Shown piece by piece: positions 54,872 to 63,790 of a DNA stretch of 64,000 nt. The notes below the pieces were generated by a model. That model searched no databases, was not told where the DNA came from, and saw only the letters and a program-made list of their open reading frames with translations. The stretch is from Bacillus sp. FJAT-45037. Lineage in GTDB: Bacteria; Bacillota; Bacilli; Bacillales; Bacillaceae_D. How positions within the stretch are numbered: position 1 is the stretch's first letter; each line of letters opens with the position of its first letter. Location of the stretch: assembly GCF_002797325.1 (NCBI RefSeq), contig NZ_KZ454938.1:2678267-2742266 (forward strand). The letters run 5' to 3'. The position numbers and the translations under genes are program-made.

Positions 54872-57800
54872 TTAAGCTGTTTTTGTCCGTCTTGCACGGA
54901 TGCGCATTCGGACGTTTGACTGCAGCAAGTATAGTGCAGGCACGATGAATAAGGTTAATAAGGTTGAGAAGATCAACCCTGAGACGATCGCAATCCCTAG
55001 TGGCTTGAATAATGTACTGTTACCAAGGGCGATTGGAAGTAAGCCGGCAATGGACGTCAATGATGTTAACACGATCGGACGGAAGCGTTGTTCGGCTGCC
55101 ATCATCACGGCCTCACGTGGGTCCATTCCTTCTTTTCTTCGTTGTTCGATGAATTCAATTAACACAATTCCGTTCCGTACAACAATCCCCGCTAATGAAA
55201 CGGCGCCCATCATCGACATAAAGCCGAGACCGGTTTGGGTGATGAAGAGTCCAATTAACGCCCCAGCAATCGCTAAGTAGACGGTACTTAAGATTAAAAT
55301 TGGTAACGTTAATGAATAGAATTGAATCGCAATGACGATCAAGATTAAGAACATCACGACGATGAAAATCTTACCGATATCGATAAATACATCGGTACGA
55401 GCTGATGTTTCCCCGCCGATCGATAGCGTGTAGGCAGCGTCTTGTGCAGTGACTGCATCAAGGTCTGCACGGGCATCGGCTAAGATTTCATCACTTGAGC
55501 GTTCATTCGGATACGCTCGTACCGTGATCGTTGGGACCGTATTGTCATGTGGAATTCTTGGCTCAGACTGTACTTCACTCGTCGTTACAAGATCGGCAAC
55601 AGGAATGCTCTCTCCACTAAAGCCAGCGACCGAAATGTCTTCTAATACATCAACTGACAACGGTCCCGCATTTTCATAGACTAGGCGCATATCAAGAAGT
55701 TCGCCTGGCTGTTGCAGCTGACCAAGTGGCAAACCTTCTCCGACTAAACGGAGCGCAGTCGCTAAGTCATCGCTTGCAATCCCACTTTCTTCTAACGCTT
55801 CGCGGTCTGGTGTCACTTGAATGGTTTCAATGCTCGCACCGACGTCATCATCGACGTTTGCCACTCCTTCTGTAGCAGCGAGAATGTCTTTCACTTCTCC
55901 TGCCATCTCACGTAGCGTACCGAAGTCTTCCCCACTTACTTTAATCGCAATCGGCGCACCGACTGGGGGACCTGACTCGATCATTGAGACATTAATATTC
56001 ATATCTGGGAAAGCTTCAGGTAATATGTCATTCCATGCGTTCGTCGTCTCTCGTGTCGACATCTTTTCACGATCAATGAAAACGAGGAAGTTCGCTGCAT
56101 TTTCACCTGATGCTGCGCCTCCGCCTGCACCGAATAGACGCGGAATATCGGTTCCGACATAGGTGGAGACCGATTGAACATAGTCCACGTCAGTTAACCA
56201 TGCTTCGACATTCCTTGCTTCGGCTTCGGTTGCTTGAAGACTTGTTCCTTCAGGTAACGTCGCCTCTACAAATACTTCTTCACGGTCTGTATCCGGGAAG
56301 AATTCGAGCGGAATAAACGGAATCAGCGCATAGGCAGCGGTTCCGAGTAAGAATCCTAAAATCACAACTAGGAGTGGACGCTTCGTCACACCTCTGATCA
56401 TGCGTTGCCCATAAAAAGCCGAAGCGCGGTCAAACGTTCCACCTAAGAAACCAGCAGGCTTCCTCTCGCTTCTTCTAGTAGGCGAAGCCGTTTTTTCTCG
56501 AATCGAACGATAGATCGGAATCAATAGCAAAGCGACAAAGGTCGATGCGATCATCGTTGCGATTAAGACGGCTGGGAGTGGTCGGATAAAGCTTCCTGCT
56601 TGGCCTGGTAAGAGCATGAGCGGCAAGAAGGTAAAGACGACGGTTAGGGTTGAGGTGATGACCGAGACGGCGACTTCTTTTGTCCCGTTGATCGCGGCAT
56701 CTACTGGCCCTTCACCCATTTTTAGACGACGCTCGATGTTTTCGTTGACGACAATTCCGTCATCGACCAAGATTCCGAGCGCGATAATGAAGGCGATTAA
56801 TGAAATTTGGTTAAGGTCAACTCCAATAAATGGGAGAACGATCGCGCCTAAGCTTAATGAGACTGGAATCGCTAGGGCGACACTGACAGCTGTTGATATA
56901 TTGAGTCCAAGGGAACAGACGAGTAAGACCGAGACAACGGCGATCGCAAAGGAGATCGCTAAGTCACGGAATAGCTCTTGGACGAGGTCCGCTTGTGTAT
57001 ACAGCAGCGTCATCTCGACTCCGTCTGGTAACTCGGCTTGAATCTGGTCGACAAATCCGTCTAGATCCGATTGCGCGGACGTGACACTCGCGCCTTGTTT
57101 TAGCGTAAAGGTAAGCGAAATCGCTTCTTCGCCGTCAAAAGCAACTTGCTCGCTGATCGGCTTAAACGTTTCGTTAATGGAAGCGACATCTCCAAATAAG
57201 ATGATCTCGCCTTCACTACTCGCTCCAACAGGTAACGTCTCAAGATCAGCGACATCAGTTAGCGTTTCTAGTTCGATGCGGTAGTTATAGGCATCGGTTT
57301 TCCATTCACCAGGGGGAACGGCATTAATCTCGCCGTTTAATACACCGATTAATTGATTTGTCGAAATGCCCGCGTCCGCTAATGCTTCTGGGTCGACTTC
57401 AATTAAGACTTCTTTTTCGACGGTACCTTGAATTTGCATCGAGACAATGTCTGGTAACGTGTTGAGGCGTGTGTTCCAACGGTCTAAAGTCGTATCAATT
57501 TCAGCGAGGTCATTCGGATCACTGAATGTAATTTGATACGTAGCAAGACCTTGAGCACTTAGTTCATTGTTGAACATCGGTGTGTTGGCATCCTCCGGGA
57601 ACTCTGCGGATGCGTCATTCACACGCTGGCGCACTTCATTCCAAACTTGATCCGCATCGAGGCCTTCGTTTAACTCAATCGTCATGAAAGCAAGGCCAGG
57701 GCTTGACACTGACGTAAGCGAGGCGATTTCTTGCATTTGTGATAAGCGTTCCTCTAACGGGTCGGTGACATTTTGTTCGACTTGCTCACTCGATGCCCCT

Positions 57801-57949
57801 GGATACACCGTTGTGACTTGGGCAATCGCTGGATTTACTTCCGGGATTTCTCGTTGTGGCAGCTGCAAGAAACTTAACAGCCCGACTAGAGTAAACATAA
57901 TAAAGAATAAGATCGTAATTTTCCGTTTGCGAATAAGCCACGAAAGCAT
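54872..57949 (-). CDS. RND-family efflux transporter (SwrC/AcrB-like)
   Basis: 1025 residues, normal length. Twelve membrane segments with large periplasmic-type loops after TM1 and TM7; motif D-D-[A/G]-x-V near TM4 as G-I-L-V-D-D-G-I-V-V-N-E-N, and the mirrored V-S-L-A-G-I-V-V-R-N-G-I-V-L-I-E-F in the second half. SwrC of B. subtilis exports surfactin and fatty acids. No membrane-fusion protein gene is next to it. It appears alone, with its own terminator. Confidence 0.92.
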   Translation of the reverse strand: MLSWLIRKRKITILFFIMFTLVGLLSFLQLPQREIPEVNPAIAQVTTVYPGASSEQVEQNVTDPLEERLSQMQEIASLTSVSSPGLAFMTIELNEGLDADQVWNEVRQRVNDASAEFPEDANTPMFNNELSAQGLATYQITFSDPNDLAEIDTTLDRWNTRLNTLPDIVSMQIQGTVEKEVLIEVDPEALADAGISTNQLIGVLNGEINAVPPGEWKTDAYNYRIELETLTDVADLETLPVGASSEGEIILFGDVASINETFKPISEQVAFDGEEAISLTFTLKQGASVTSAQSDLDGFVDQIQAELPDGVEMTLLYTQADLVQELFRDLAISFAIAVVSVLLVCSLGLNISTAVSVALAIPVSLSLGAIVLPFIGVDLNQISLIAFIIALGILVDDGIVVNENIERRLKMGEGPVDAAINGTKEVAVSVITSTLTVVFTFLPLMLLPGQAGSFIRPLPAVLIATMIASTFVALLLIPIYRSIREKTASPTRRSERKPAGFLGGTFDRASAFYGQRMIRGVTKRPLLVVILGFLLGTAAYALIPFIPLEFFPDTDREEVFVEATLPEGTSLQATEAEARNVEAWLTDVDYVQSVSTYVGTDIPRLFGAGGGAASGENAANFLVFIDREKMSTRETTNAWNDILPEAFPDMNINVSMIESGPPVGAPIAIKVSGEDFGTLREMAGEVKDILAATEGVANVDDDVGASIETIQVTPDREALEESGIASDDLATALRLVGEGLPLGQLQQPGELLDMRLVYENAGPLSVDVLEDISVAGFSGESIPVADLVTTSEVQSEPRIPHDNTVPTITVRAYPNERSSDEILADARADLDAVTAQDAAYTLSIGGETSARTDVFIDIGKIFIVVMFLILIVIAIQFYSLTLPILILSTVYLAIAGALIGLFITQTGLGFMSMMGAVSLAGIVVRNGIVLIEFIEQRRKEGMDPREAVMMAAEQRFRPIVLTSLTSIAGLLPIALGNSTLFKPLGIAIVSGLIFSTLLTLFIVPALYLLQSNVRMRIRARRTKTA

Positions 57950-58127
57950 CGGCTTGCCCCTCTCTTTGTAGAAATGATTAGTTTAATTAGGACGAAATCA
58001 ATTTGGACATGTCTTATACAAAGACTATACACAAAATGATTATATAGCCTCGACCTGTAAAGTACAATTGTAAGCCATTGGATGAAGTGAGTGCTGAACA
58101 GGAGGGGTAATTTCCATATTATTGAAG

Positions 58128-58224
58128 CGTTTGCGCGGAAAGTATGTTGATTTGCGCGGAAACCGGTCCGATGTGCGCGAAAACGTCATCAAGTTGCGCG
58201 AAACAGGAAGGAATTCGCGCGGAA
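58128..58224. repeat. GCGCG array 1 (five units, exact 21-bp period)
   Basis: GCGCG at 58133, 58154, 58175, 58196 and 58217, each within TTTGCGCGGAAA-like sequence and separated by variable 9-11 bp. Intergenic, between the RND and sigma-factor genes. The remainder of 57950-58458 holds only the inverted repeats at 58390. Confidence 0.92.
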
Positions 58225-58389
58225 TGATGAGGAAATGTCAGGCAACTGTCCAACATTTCATCGAAAAACTATTAAAATGGCTAAATCTCAACTTTAATCA
58301 TACCGATTTTAGATCAATCACTCATTGAAATTGCCAAAATGGGGGCCTTCATCGACTCTATTTTCATTTTTTATCAAGATGCTTGCTTT

Positions 58390-58440
58390 GTTATTCCGCT
58401 GTATTCTACACGTACCGCGGAATAACACAGAAGCGCTTCT
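58390..58440. promoter_or_regulatory. Inverted repeat and palindrome upstream of the sigma-factor gene
   Basis: GTTATTCCGC (58390-58399) and GCGGAATAAC (58417-58426) form a perfect 10-bp inverted repeat with a 17-bp spacer; directly after it lies the palindrome AGAAGCGCTTCT (58429-58440). Both precede the ATG by about 20-70 bp, so they may be an operator or leader hairpin. Confidence 0.55.
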
Positions 58441-58458
58441 GATCAAGGATGAATTCAA

Positions 58459-58968
58459 ATGCAAGGCGTGTCGTTTGAAGAAATTTTGTCTCAATATGAA
58501 CCACTTATTAAAGGGCAACTTAAAAAGCTCAATCTCTATCGTTCTCATGATCATTTTTATCAAATTGGGGTTTGTGCATTATGGGAGGCTTATTTGAAAT
58601 ATGAGGAAGGTCGAGGATCGTTTGCTGCTTTTGCGATGTATACGGTGCGTGGTCATATGTTAATGGAGCTGCGCAGGCAGCGTACGTATGATGAGCGTTT
58701 TGTGTTGCAAGATCAACAAGTGAGTACGGATTTTGTCGTTCCTGCCCCTTCCGAGGACGTCATTAATGAGCATGATCCGTTAGCCGAACTAGCACCGTAT
58801 CTTCATCTATTGTCCGAGCGCGAACGGCTTTGGGTGCGGGAGGCGATCATTTATGAGAAGAAGCTCAGTGAAATCGCAGCCGAACAAGGCGTCTCGAAAA
58901 ATACCGTCAGCTCTTGGCGGAAAACTGCGTTGAAGAAGATGCGAGAGGTAATTGCGACGTTGGAGTGA
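58459..58968 (+). CDS. Sigma-70 family factor of ComX/SigH-like type
   Basis: 169 residues. Region 2 at about 10-75 (Y-R-S-H-D-H-F-Y-Q-I-G-V-C-A-L-W-E-A and F-A-M-Y-T-V-R-G-H-M-L-M-E-L), region 4 at about 115-165 with a helix-turn-helix (I-A-A-E-Q-G-V-S-K-N-T-V-S-S-W-R). Regions 1 and 3 are missing. It resembles the small alternative sigma factors of Bacilli related to ComX. AAGGAT lies upstream and a strong terminator follows, so it is monocistronic. With two comK-like genes in the window a link to DNA uptake is conceivable, not shown. Confidence 0.82.
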   Translation: MQGVSFEEILSQYEPLIKGQLKKLNLYRSHDHFYQIGVCALWEAYLKYEEGRGSFAAFAMYTVRGHMLMELRRQRTYDERFVLQDQQVSTDFVVPAPSEDVINEHDPLAELAPYLHLLSERERLWVREAIIYEKKLSEIAAEQGVSKNTVSSWRKTALKKMREVIATLE

Positions 58969-58997
58969 TCCATAACAGAAGAAGAATAGACAAAAAA

Positions 58998-59040
58998 ATA
59001 GACAATAGACCAGATTCCACATTCTCGTCTATTGTCTATT
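58998..59040. terminator. Bidirectional terminator behind the sigma-factor gene
   Basis: Perfect 14-bp stem (58998-59011 region with 59027-59040) flanked by A and T runs; it also ends the small minus-strand gene. Confidence 0.88.
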
Positions 59041-59053
59041 AAATTTAATATGA

Positions 59054-59221
59054 TTATTGTACTTCTTCCATGTTAACAAAAGGTCTTAATACAGAAGCCA
59101 TCTCTTCAATGAATTGAGTCGATGTGACGTCAGTTTGCTCTGACCCTTTTTTTTGAAATTGTTGCAATAGATCTTTTAGTTGGTGCTCGGTAAATCCTGT
59201 TGCTTCCTTTGTTGCAGACAT
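59054..59221 (-). CDS. Hypothetical 55-residue protein
   Basis: AAGGAGAG lies 8 nt before the ATG at 59221. Charged, helical, Gln-rich, no membrane segment. Convergent with the sigma-factor gene and sharing its terminator, so it may be real despite its size. No family recognised. Confidence 0.6.
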   Translation of the reverse strand: MSATKEATGFTEHQLKDLLQQFQKKGSEQTDVTSTQFIEEMASVLRPFVNMEEVQ

Positions 59222-59300
59222 TAGCTGTTCTCTCCTTAATTAACGTGTTAAAAGTATATATCCTTAATCATAGAATTGTAAACATATTTTTAAGAAATTT

Positions 59301-59405
59301 AGTTACGACGATACCCTCTTCGTTCGGCATACTCTAAACATTTACTGCATATTTTTATCGCGCGACCTTGATCGTCTCGGTAGCTCGTCCAGTATGATAC
59401 TTAGA
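59301..59405 (-). other. Possible short zinc-ribbon-like peptide frame
   Basis: A minus-strand frame ending at 59301 reads I-C-S-K-C-L-E-Y-A-E-R-R-G-Y, with one CxxC pair and a basic tail, but no start with a ribosome site in the same frame; an ATG in another frame (near 59420) would need a shift. Too weak for a gene call. Confidence 0.2.
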
Positions 59406-59498
59406 TCATCTACCGTCATCTTAGCAAACGTCCGACATTATTTCTATTATACTCTAAAAAATAATGATAGATTGATGTATTTTCTAGTTTTTTACAGC

Positions 59499-59552
59499 AC
59501 TCGCGCGGAAATGACTCTGATTTGCGCGGTAACACTCTCGATTCGCGCGGAA
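59499..59552. repeat. GCGCG array 2 (three units, exact 21-bp period)
   Basis: GCGCG at 59503, 59524 and 59545, upstream of the SEC-C gene. Its 3' flank (AAGCTTATCTGCTGC) is similar to that of array 3 (AAGCCTATCCGCAGC). Confidence 0.9.
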
Positions 59553-59615
59553 GCTTATCTGCTGCACCTCAAAATGCTATAATAAAAGCAATATACTACT
59601 TAAATGAGGTGTCCT

Positions 59616-60818
59616 ATGAGTCAAACGACGGATCAAGAACGGGTTTTAGCGGCAATGGAGGAGTTAACAGCGCTGAGTGCAGTTCAAAAAAGGAAGAGAA
59701 AAAGTTTTTTTGACAATTTGAGTGTACCTTTTACGTTGAAAGAGGGATTATCAAGTTTAACGAAAGCGGAACTGGATTCGATTCGTAAGCGACTTGACAT
59801 TAAGAGAGCTAGTACCTTAAATAAGACAAATTTAATCGAACTATTTATGAAAGAGATTCCTGAACGAGCAGAGTCAGTGTATTCAATATGGGACCATGAG
59901 CGATTTAATTTGCTAGAGAAGATGCTCAAAAATGGTGGACAGGTTTCGATCGGGGAGTTGGAATTTGAGCAAATTGAGTATCTCCGCGCTACGGGATTCA
60001 TTTTTACAGCTACTTATAACAATCAACATGTGCTCGCTCTTCCTAAAGAATTCATGGAGCAGCTACAATTTTTGAGACAAGACGATGACGTGTGGTCAAC
60101 GATTAGACAAAATACCGAATGGACCAAACTGACTCATGGATTGCTGTACTTTTATGGGGTGCTGACTCCCGACGAATTGTTTAAGTTGGTTGAGAAATAT
60201 ACAGAAGGTGTCGACTGTCGCTCTTCTTTCAATAAAGTGATTTTTGATGCGATGGACTACCACGAAGAATTTCATGTCGATAAGAATGGATTCTCACATT
60301 ACCGTGTCATTGATTCTGATCAAGTCGTTCAGGAGCAACGCATGAGAGAGAGCCTCAACCTTTACCCGTTTACAAAAGCACAGTTAATTGAGGCTGGTTC
60401 ACCTGATTATGTGGATCGCAACAAAAGCTATCGACAATTTGTTACTTTTCTAAAAAAGGAATATCACTTGGAACAAGAAGATGCCGACATCCTCGCTGCT
60501 GATTGTGTCGACGGGGTTAATATGGGCCATCTCCCACAAGAGTTGTTGGAATACTTACAGACGGATATTGAAATCGAGAGCCTCGAATCACTGCAAAAGG
60601 TAATGGACAACCTGATTCATCTCATGAACAACACCCGTCAATGCTTCCTAAAAGGTTATACCCCAAGCGAACTAGCTGCTGAGGAAAAGAAGTCGATGCG
60701 ACCACTCCCAACTCAAACAGGCAATGTCATTGACTTTCAATCAAGACAGAAAGTTGGACGCAATGACCCATGTCCATGTGGAAGTGGAAAAAAGTTTAAG
60801 AAGTGTTGTGGAAATTGA
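59616..60818 (+). CDS. SEC-C motif protein of unknown function
   Basis: About 400 residues from the ATG at 59616, preceded by GAGGTG; the ATG at 59604 overlaps that site. Mostly helical. The C-terminus has the metal-binding SEC-C motif [18 protein letters not shown], also found at the end of SecA, where it binds zinc or iron. The N-terminal part shows no catalytic motif I recognise; winged-helix-like segments are possible. Flanked by GCGCG arrays on both sides. Confidence 0.8.
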   Translation: MSQTTDQERVLAAMEELTALSAVQKRKRKSFFDNLSVPFTLKEGLSSLTKAELDSIRKRLDIKRASTLNKTNLIELFMKEIPERAESVYSIWDHERFNLLEKMLKNGGQVSIGELEFEQIEYLRATGFIFTATYNNQHVLALPKEFMEQLQFLRQDDDVWSTIRQNTEWTKLTHGLLYFYGVLTPDELFKLVEKYTEGVDCRSSFNKVIFDAMDYHEEFHVDKNGFSHYRVIDSDQVVQEQRMRESLNLYPFTKAQLIEAGSPDYVDRNKSYRQFVTFLKKEYHLEQEDADILAADCVDGVNMGHLPQELLEYLQTDIEIESLESLQKVMDNLIHLMNNTRQCFLKGYTPSELAAEEKKSMRPLPTQTGNVIDFQSRQKVGRNDPCPCGSGKKFKKCCGN

Positions 60819-60930
60819 TTTTTACAGCATTTAAATTATTTATAAATAATTGCCAAGTTGATCGGCCTCATGACCTATTAGGGATTGTTCATTAAATGGA
60901 AGATGTAGGTGATTTCTATTTATTGGAAGC

Positions 60931-61028
60931 ATTTGCGCGGAAACGGGCCGAAGTTGCGCGAAAACAGCTCTTGTTCGCGCGGTAATGAGTTCAATATGCG
61001 CGGTAACACTCTCGATTCGCGCGAAAGC
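60931..61028. repeat. GCGCG array 3 (five units, exact 21-bp period)
   Basis: GCGCG at 60935, 60956, 60977, 60998 and 61019. Shares its second inter-unit sequence (ACAGCTCTTGTT) with array 4. Confidence 0.92.
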
Positions 61029-61054
61029 CTATCCGCAGCCAGCTCAAACAAGAA

Positions 61055-61091
61055 AAAAGCATAACGTCGGAGCACTAGACGTTACGCTTTT
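61055..61091 (-). terminator. Terminator of the rpsN paralogue
   Basis: AAAAGC-TAACGTC / GACGTTA-GCTTTT stem with one mismatch and a T run on the minus strand. Confidence 0.85.
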
Positions 61092-61102
61092 GAACTATAT
61101 TA

Positions 61103-61372
61103 CTACCAGCTTGATTTTTTCACGCCTGGTACTTGTCCTTTATGTGCCAGTTCACGGAATTTAATGCGGGATAGCTTGAATTTCCGCAAATATCCGCGTG
61201 GGCGTCCTGTCACCTCGCAGCGATTGTTCAATCTTGTTGGAGATGAATTACGCGGCAGCTTTGAGAGTGCTACGTAGTCTCCCTTTTCCTTTAGCTCACG
61301 GCGCTTTTCTGCATATTGTGCGACGATTTTTTCTCGCTTTTTTTGACGCGCGACCATTGATTTTTTAGCCAT
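61103..61372 (-). CDS. rpsN: Alternative (zinc-independent) ribosomal protein S14
   Basis: 89 residues, starting M-A-K-K-S-M-V-A-R and containing [15 protein letters not shown]. It lacks the CxxC-CxxC zinc ribbon of the primary Bacillus S14 and matches the longer, zinc-free form (RpsN2/YhzA), which replaces the zinc form under zinc starvation. A Zur-type operator lies 41-59 bp upstream, in agreement. Single gene with its own terminator. Confidence 0.95.
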   Translation of the reverse strand: MAKKSMVARQKKREKIVAQYAEKRRELKEKGDYVALSKLPRNSSPTRLNNRCEVTGRPRGYLRKFKLSRIKFRELAHKGQVPGVKKSSW

Positions 61373-61413
61373 GTTCCATTACTCCCTTCTGTCTATCTTT
61401 GTTCCTTCACTCT

Positions 61414-61432
61414 AATCGTAATAATTACGATT
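61414..61432 (-). promoter_or_regulatory. Zur box
   Basis: AATCGTAATAATTACGATT, a perfect 9-1-9 palindrome equal to the Bacillus Zur operator pattern (TCGTAATnATTACGA), upstream of the zinc-free S14 gene. Known biology: Zur with zinc represses this paralogue. Confidence 0.92.
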
Positions 61433-61567
61433 TATAACGTAACTATACTGAACGTTAAAATGTTTGTCAACAAATCATGCTCTTTACTTTTGATTTCGAC
61501 TGTGCTTAAATTTATATAAATCCAAATGATTACGCTTTGAAGAAATAAAGGAAGGTGGGGTGTTTCG

Positions 61568-61939
61568 ATGACGGATTCTCGTATTCAGTTCGCCCGTACG
61601 CTCTATATTAATAACCTGCCAGAACCAGATCGGCGCGTGTACAAATTTGTTGATCGGCTAGAAGCGGCACTTGAAGATCAGGCTTTCACCAAACGGGATT
61701 ACCTCATGTTGCTCAAACAACAATCACCGATAAAACAAGCAGCCGACACCTTTCAAATGAGCGAAGCCGCTATCTATGAACTCGTCCAACGAATCGAAGC
61801 CGAGCTTTCAGAACATGTTCCCGATCTTGCTAATAAGTTAAAGCTCGTTGACTTCACCGGGCTCCTGCAGGTAAAGGGGATTAGCACCGTTGATGAGAAA
61901 AAGCGATTTTACATGTTAAGTGATGTAGATATTCAGTAA
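61568..61939 (+). CDS. Hypothetical protein with helix-turn-helix-like centre
   Basis: 123 residues; GGAAGGTGGGG precedes the ATG. Residues about 50-80 (Q-A-A-D-T-F-Q-M-S-E-A-A-I-Y-E-L) resemble a sigma-region-4-like recognition helix pair, so DNA binding is plausible. No sigma region 2. Followed by a terminator; divergent from the rpsN paralogue. Confidence 0.65.
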   Translation: MTDSRIQFARTLYINNLPEPDRRVYKFVDRLEAALEDQAFTKRDYLMLLKQQSPIKQAADTFQMSEAAIYELVQRIEAELSEHVPDLANKLKLVDFTGLLQVKGISTVDEKKRFYMLSDVDIQ

Positions 61940-61948
61940 ATAGTTTTA

Positions 61949-61975
61949 AAGCCGTCCTCTAGGAGAGAGCGGCTT
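61949..61975 (+). terminator. Terminator
   Basis: AAGCCG/CGGCTT outer stem with CTC/GAG inner pairs, then TTTTT. Confidence 0.82.
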
Positions 61976-61999
61976 TTTCATTTGGTTATTTTTAACAGC

Positions 62000-62096
62000 A
62001 TTTGCGCGGAAATAGGCTGAGTTTGCGCGAAAACAGCTCTTGTTCGCGCGGAAATGACGTCGATATGCGCGCAAACGTCCTCTATTCGCGCAAAAC
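62000..62096. repeat. GCGCG array 4 (five units, exact 21-bp period)
   Basis: Cores at 62004, 62025, 62046, 62067 and 62088 (the last is GCGCA). Starts with GCATTTGCGCGGAAA, as array 3. Confidence 0.92.
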
Positions 62097-62165
62097 CGAC
62101 TCCTAGGATCTACCCAAAAGCCTATCTTCATCTCAAAAACGGTCATTTTGCCTAAACCGCACTTC

Positions 62166-62246
62166 CTGACCCTCTCATTTTCCCTCTTTCACCTGGTCAA
62201 ACGATCAAAACGATGCTCTCTGACCCTCTCATTCTCGCTTTTTACC
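62166..62246. repeat. Pair of direct repeats upstream of the HTH gene
   Basis: CTGACCCTCTCATTTTC at 62166 and CTGACCCTCTCATTCTC at 62220, 54 bp apart, each followed by a similar CTTT-ACC stretch. Could be binding sites for the downstream DNA-binding protein. The rest of 61976-62311 holds array 4. Confidence 0.55.
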
Positions 62247-62311
62247 GAGATGCCGATCTTTCTCGGCTGTTTTACTATACAGCTATCAAATGAATTGAGG
62301 AGGAAATGGTT

Positions 62312-63127
62312 ATGAGACCTGGTTTGATTGAACAATTTACTCATTTAAAGAGGTTTTCAACGTTGGAGGAATTTAATCGGGCGGTGAAGATGCACATCCA
62401 GCTGCACGGGGATGCATTCACTCGTGCAGAACGCGTGGCGTTTGATCGGTTGATGAGATTTAGTGTGAAGCATCTTGGCTTATGCAATGCGCGGATTGGG
62501 GTGATGGTGAAGGCGACGCATGATGAGAAGGTGGGGATTTCACGTTCGACGTTTATGCGGATGTTGAAAAAAGCGCAGACTTTGGGGATCATCACGATCT
62601 CTCACACGATTCGTAAGCAAGGTGGATACTCTCATAGCGTTTATGTCGTGCTGCCCTTCGGTACACTGCAAGAGGAAAAATTGAAACAACGCCAAAAGCT
62701 GGACAACGCTGCTGCATCAAGCCTTTCACCCCAAGATTTCGACCCTAAAGCTATTAAACATAAAGCTAATAAAAACCATAAAGATCTTAGTCATACTAGT
62801 AGCATCCCGTCAGATCATCCAAATATTCCTTCCCCCTTTGTCCAAGCGACGCGCCCGTTCCATTCGGTTGCGCCGAACTTCTGCCAACGACTTTGGTACA
62901 GTGCGATGTCTGCCTATAAGCAATTAAATGTCCGAGAATCGATCGAGACATACCTCAAAGAAATCATCCAAGCTTTCAAAATAACAATGCAAAAATACAA
63001 AACCAACCAGATTGAAAAAAGCCTATTCCAATACTTCTACGGTACCGTCGCTGCGATGATTTCGGCCGAGAGACGGAGGCAGTATGAAGCGAAACACGGC
63101 TTTCCCACTTGGCTGAAAGAGATGTAA
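62312..63127 (+). CDS. Helix-turn-helix protein, replication-initiator-like
   Basis: About 271 residues; the ATG at 62312 has AGGAGG 8 nt upstream (the ATG at 62306 is too close). A winged-helix-like N-terminal domain (about 25-115, including I-S-R-S-T-F-M-R-M-L-K-K-A-Q-T-L-G-I-I) is followed by a polar linker and a basic helical C-terminus. This layout occurs in plasmid/phage-type replication or regulatory proteins of Bacilli. It lies 82 bp before a comK-like gene in the same direction and is relatively rich in CG dinucleotides. Confidence 0.65.
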   Translation: MRPGLIEQFTHLKRFSTLEEFNRAVKMHIQLHGDAFTRAERVAFDRLMRFSVKHLGLCNARIGVMVKATHDEKVGISRSTFMRMLKKAQTLGIITISHTIRKQGGYSHSVYVVLPFGTLQEEKLKQRQKLDNAAASSLSPQDFDPKAIKHKANKNHKDLSHTSSIPSDHPNIPSPFVQATRPFHSVAPNFCQRLWYSAMSAYKQLNVRESIETYLKEIIQAFKITMQKYKTNQIEKSLFQYFYGTVAAMISAERRRQYEAKHGFPTWLKEM

Positions 63128-63209
63128 CAAGCAGCGATCTTGAACACGCAACATCGAAAAAACAAAAAAACCTCAACTACCCCATCCCCGATTAAGGAGC
63201 GACCTAATC

Positions 63210-63731
63210 ATGAAAAAAATAATCCACGAAACGTATGACATTAACCCGCACACGATTGCCCTCCTGCCTGCTTATCAACCTGATTGTGACACGATCGTCT
63301 TAGAGGGTCAGCAAACCATTTATGTACGCGAACCAGCTCTAACGATGATCAAGCGCGCGTGTATTGAAGGCGGCGCAACTTATGATGGGCGACGATTAGC
63401 TGTCGCTGAACTAACTAGAGCTCAAAATAAAGTACCGATCTCAGTCGACACAACGAACCAAATTTACGCGTTCCCGACTCATTCCCCGAGCAAACTCGAA
63501 TGCATCTGGATTTTCTACCACCATGTGAAATCCTTTGAAACCAATGTCGATCAACCTACAAAGACTATCGTACATTTTCACGAGACGAACTCTCTCATCG
63601 CCGATGTCTCGTACCCAACCTTCGAACGACAAATGCAGCGGACCGCTTATTGTATGGTGAAGCTTTCCTATCTAGCACCGACTAAGGGTGGGTTTACACC
63701 TTTATCTATGAACCGATATTCTTCCTTTTAA
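63210..63731 (+). CDS. comK: ComK-family competence transcription factor paralogue 2
   Basis: 173 residues, very similar to the copy at 26142 over about 150 residues: T-I-A-L-L-P-A-Y, A-C-I-E-G-G-A-T-Y-D-G-R-R, Q-I-Y-A-F-P-T-H-S-P and S-Y-P-T-F-E-R-Q-M-Q-R-T-A-Y. The C-terminal 20 residues differ. AAGGAG with about 10-nt spacing. The leader CCCCGAT-AAGGAG resembles that of paralogue 1, so regulation may be shared. Whether both, one or neither act in DNA uptake cannot be told. Confidence 0.85.
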   Translation: MKKIIHETYDINPHTIALLPAYQPDCDTIVLEGQQTIYVREPALTMIKRACIEGGATYDGRRLAVAELTRAQNKVPISVDTTNQIYAFPTHSPSKLECIWIFYHHVKSFETNVDQPTKTIVHFHETNSLIADVSYPTFERQMQRTAYCMVKLSYLAPTKGGFTPLSMNRYSSF

Positions 63732-63790
63732 CTTAACTATTGAACAAGATTTCACTCCTCCCTTTTTTCCATTTTTTAATATATAATGAA

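Noticed and set aside
58122-58328. Plus-strand frame with R-G-K/R-E-T repeats
   Set aside because: It overlaps GCGCG array 1 and has no start signal.
58128-62096. CRISPR-like arrays
   Set aside because: The repeated core is only 8-12 bp with 9-11 bp spacers and no cas genes are nearby; unit length and spacing do not fit CRISPR.
61946-62146. Minus-strand 66-codon frame with F-R-A-N peptides
   Set aside because: It is the translation of the 21-bp array plus a terminator; it has no ribosome site and the period is explained by the DNA repeat.
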